The position numbers and the translations under genes were made by a program. From a virus, in the IMG/VR virus record IMGVR_UViG_3300043436_002236, positions 1-28,859 of that record: DNA of 28,859 bases. One strand, given 5' to 3'. The notes beneath the pieces are model-generated. The model saw nothing but the letters and a program-made list of their open reading frames with translations, made no database searches and had not been told where the DNA came from. Below, piece by piece: positions 27,236-28,859 of this stretch. How positions within the stretch are numbered: the first letter of the stretch is position 1; each line of letters begins with the position of its first letter.

Positions 27236-27542
27236 TGCGCACAAGCGCTTTGCAGCCTTAATTGTTCAGCGCTATCAAATGAGGTGCAGTAGGCAGGAGA
27301 AGGAAGCAACTATGGAGGGCCTAGTACTATACCTTATCGGCCAGTATTGCATCCGGTGGCCGAACTTGATTCAATACATGGTGATAGAGCTTTTCCCGGA
27401 ATACCTGTACAGGGCGGATGGAGAAAAAACCAAAGCCGTAAAGGCGATGGAAGCTGAGCTACCTGTGACAGATCGCACCATTTGGTCCACGCTTAACAAG
27501 ATAGGCCGAACGCGCTTGATGCGTAAAAAGCACCCTTACTAG
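27210..27542 (+). CDS. Small basic helical protein (110 aa)
   Basis: The ATG overlaps the previous gene by 26 bp. The product is basic, Arg/Lys-rich and all-helical in appearance (AHKRFAALIVQRYQMRC, EKEATMEGLVLYLIGQYCI). VTDRTIWSTLNKIGRTRLM near the C-terminus resembles a DNA-recognition helix. It could be a late regulator acting just upstream of the protease gene. The family is unknown. A 36-bp gap and a long hairpin at 27578-27602 follow. Confidence 0.5.
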   Translation: MYSKKEISSAHKRFAALIVQRYQMRCSRQEKEATMEGLVLYLIGQYCIRWPNLIQYMVIELFPEYLYRADGEKTKAVKAMEAELPVTDRTIWSTLNKIGRTRLMRKKHPY

Positions 27543-27577
27543 TACATTATCAGCAAAAAAAGGCCGAAATTTTCAGC

Positions 27578-27602
27578 GGTGCGCCTAGACAATGGGCGCA
27601 CC
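27578..27602 (+). promoter_or_regulatory. Strong hairpin with a boxB-like GACAA loop before the protease gene
   Basis: GGTGCGCC (27578-27585) pairs with GGCGCACC (27595-27602), then T/G and A/T pairs close a GACAA pentaloop (27588-27592). GACAA is also the loop of the P22 boxB element. CACCTTTG at 27599-27606 is close to a -7 box and lies 7 bp before the ATG at 27614. Confidence 0.55.
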
Positions 27603-27613
27603 TTTGTGCGTAT

Positions 27614-28738
27614 ATGGATGCAGGAACTATATTAGCACGCAAATCTGAACACTACGCAATACAAGCCCAGGCGGCTGGTGAGCGTACAATAGATATATTT
27701 AACGAAATTAGTGACTGGTGGGGGTATGGCTTGGCGATGCTTCAGGAAGACCTGGGAGGCTACAAAGGTCCGGTCCGCGTTCGTGTAAACTCGGTAGGCG
27801 GTGACTACCTGCAGGGCGTTGCCATCATGAACTACCTTAAAGAGTTTGCACCAACCGTAGAAATAATCGGGCTAGCTGCCAGCAGCGCCACGATAATCGC
27901 ATCAGCCGGGCGATGGGTGCAGATACACGAAGGAGCCTTTTACATGATCCATAACCCAATGACTTCTTGGGGCGGTAATGCTAACGAGCTGGAAGCGGAC
28001 CTGTCTATCCTTCGCAAGATGGAAGCAGATATGCGCTCAGTCTATTCAGCTGGCATACGTCGCAGGGGCAAGATGGAGCAGCTGACCGATGCAGAGCTAG
28101 ACGTAAAGGTCAAAGAGTGGATGGATGCAGAAACTTGGTTCACAGCAGCCGAAGCGGTGGAGTACGGCTTTGCGGATGAGGTTTTGAAAAGTGAAACAGG
28201 CCGCAAGAACGTAGAAGCGGCAGCAAAAACAAGGTATTTTGCGCAGGCTAATTTTAAGAACGCGCCAGCGCTTGACATAACAAACAAAAAAACAGAGATG
28301 AGTAAAAACACATTAACCAGTTTCCTTGATGGGTTGAAAAACTTAATCAGTCAAACGGAAGTAGAGCTGCCAAAAACAGAGGCGGCAGCGGAAGAAACAG
28401 CGCCTACAGAGGTTGCGGCTGCAACAGAAGCAGAAATCGCAGCAGCCATTCAGCTACTAACAGACTTGGGCTATTCGGTAGAAGCGCCTGAGGAAGAGGT
28501 AGTAGTAGAGCCAGCACTAGTCGAAGAGGCAAAGAAAGACAAAGAGCCTACAATGACAGTTGCTGAAGTAGAAGCGTTAGTAACTGCGCGTGTAGAAGCT
28601 GCGATGAAAGCGACTCAGGCAGCGAAGGCGGTTACAAAAACAGCAACAGCGCCAGCCAAAGCGGTAACAAAGCGCGAAGAGTTGGCAGCAGAGGCAGCAA
28701 AGGCCCTAAATTCCTTAACCAAAAAAATGACAAAGTAA
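27614..28738 (+). CDS. ClpP-like prohead protease fused to a scaffold-like C-terminus (374 aa)
   Basis: Residues about 25-195 form a ClpP-fold serine protease: VRVRVNSVGGDYLQGVA (57-70), then GLAASSATIIASAG with the catalytic Ser at 90/91, and FYMIHNPMT with the catalytic His at 113. ELTDAELDVKVKEW and EAVEYGFADEVL finish the domain. Residues 229-374 are Ala/Glu/Lys-rich, low complexity and helical, like a scaffold. This domain order is typical of siphovirus head proteases that cut the scaffold during capsid maturation. Portal and capsid genes should adjoin it but are not in the window. Confidence 0.85.
   Translation: MDAGTILARKSEHYAIQAQAAGERTIDIFNEISDWWGYGLAMLQEDLGGYKGPVRVRVNSVGGDYLQGVAIMNYLKEFAPTVEIIGLAASSATIIASAGRWVQIHEGAFYMIHNPMTSWGGNANELEADLSILRKMEADMRSVYSAGIRRRGKMEQLTDAELDVKVKEWMDAETWFTAAEAVEYGFADEVLKSETGRKNVEAAAKTRYFAQANFKNAPALDITNKKTEMSKNTLTSFLDGLKNLISQTEVELPKTEAAAEETAPTEVAAATEAEIAAAIQLLTDLGYSVEAPEEEVVVEPALVEEAKKDKEPTMTVAEVEALVTARVEAAMKATQAAKAVTKTATAPAKAVTKREELAAEAAKALNSLTKKMTK
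28298..28738 (+). CDS. Putative nested in-frame scaffold gene (146 aa)
   Basis: An in-frame ATG at 28298 is preceded by the very A-rich stretch ACAAACAAAAAAACAGAG, the translation-start context favoured in Bacteroidota. The predicted N-terminus MSKNTLTSFLDGLKNLISQ looks like a natural start at exactly the boundary between protease and scaffold. A nested scaffold made from an internal start is known for lambda (C and Nu3). That this happens here is inference. Confidence 0.45.
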   Translation: MSKNTLTSFLDGLKNLISQTEVELPKTEAAAEETAPTEVAAATEAEIAAAIQLLTDLGYSVEAPEEEVVVEPALVEEAKKDKEPTMTVAEVEALVTARVEAAMKATQAAKAVTKTATAPAKAVTKREELAAEAAKALNSLTKKMTK

Positions 28739-28739
28739 A

Positions 28740-28859
28740 ATGCCATTAGATCCAATGACCGACGGCCTGAGCCGCACAAACCCAAACGCACACCAGCCTG
28801 AAAACGCTATACAGCTTTATGGCGTTAAGAAGTTAGGCTGCTGCGATTACGCAGGTACT
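28740..28859 (+). CDS. N-terminal part of a small protein (3' end cut by window)
   Basis: The ATG at 28740 begins 1 bp after the protease stop. The 40 visible codons run to the last base of the window without a stop: MPLDPMTDGLSRTNPNAHQP, then ENAIQLYGVKKLGCCDYAGT. This part is polar with a Cys pair. If the window is a closed circle, the frame continues without interruption into position 1, giving a 79-residue protein with one membrane helix. If not, the gene continues outside. No family is recognised. Confidence 0.6.
   Translation, partial: MPLDPMTDGLSRTNPNAHQPENAIQLYGVKKLGCCDYAGT

Overview
The window looks like part, or possibly all, of the genome of a tailed double-stranded DNA phage or prophage of a Bacteroidota host. 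The host call rests on promoters with the Bacteroidota-type -7 box TAnnTTTG, A-rich leaders with little Shine-Dalgarno signal, and gene types common in Bacteroidota prophages. All convincing genes are on the + strand and are tightly packed, with many ATGA and TAATG overlaps. A long tape-measure protein and the absence of a visible sheath or baseplate set suggest a siphovirus-like tail.

Layout. 1-120 is the end of a membrane protein, closed by a terminator. 254-3154 is an early region: a protein with an SSB-like DDLPF tail, a small HTH regulator, and several small membrane or exported proteins. 3158-3305 is a candidate small RNA with its own promoter and terminator. 3316-6013 is replication and modification: an initiator-like winged-helix protein carrying iteron-like repeats, a possible helicase-loader-position protein, and a C5-cytosine methyltransferase with a second long reading frame inside it. 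6110-9102 holds small proteins, a VRR-NUC nuclease, two nucleotide-pyrophosphohydrolase-like proteins and an M15 endolysin. 9103-9669 has no gene but is full of RNA structure, including two tRNA-like elements and four related hairpins.

9670-12216 is the packaging module (ParB-like, small conserved protein, TerS-like, TerL). 12318-14662 is an independent cassette (IbrB-like ParB protein plus IbrA-like PAPS-reductase-family protein) with its own promoter and terminator. 14793-24167 is the tail module, with a probable programmed -1 frameshift in the tail assembly chaperone and a 1038-residue tape measure. 24353-27542 is a second accessory region (RecE/exonuclease VIII-like nuclease, a SPOR-domain protein, small unknowns). 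27614-28738 is a ClpP-like prohead protease with a probable nested scaffold, followed by the start of a small protein that runs off the end.

Two dispersed families link these modules. One is a promoter module: three TTTTAAAA-like palindromes spaced exactly 12 bp apart, about 20 bp upstream of a TAnnTTTG box, seen five times. The other is a hairpin family with a GYAA loop closed by a covarying GNN/NNT triplet, seen eight times. No portal, major capsid protein or integrase was recognised. The two ends of the window join in frame into one plausible membrane protein, so the sequence may be a circular map cut inside that gene. The missing head genes argue that it may instead be a slice of a larger genome.
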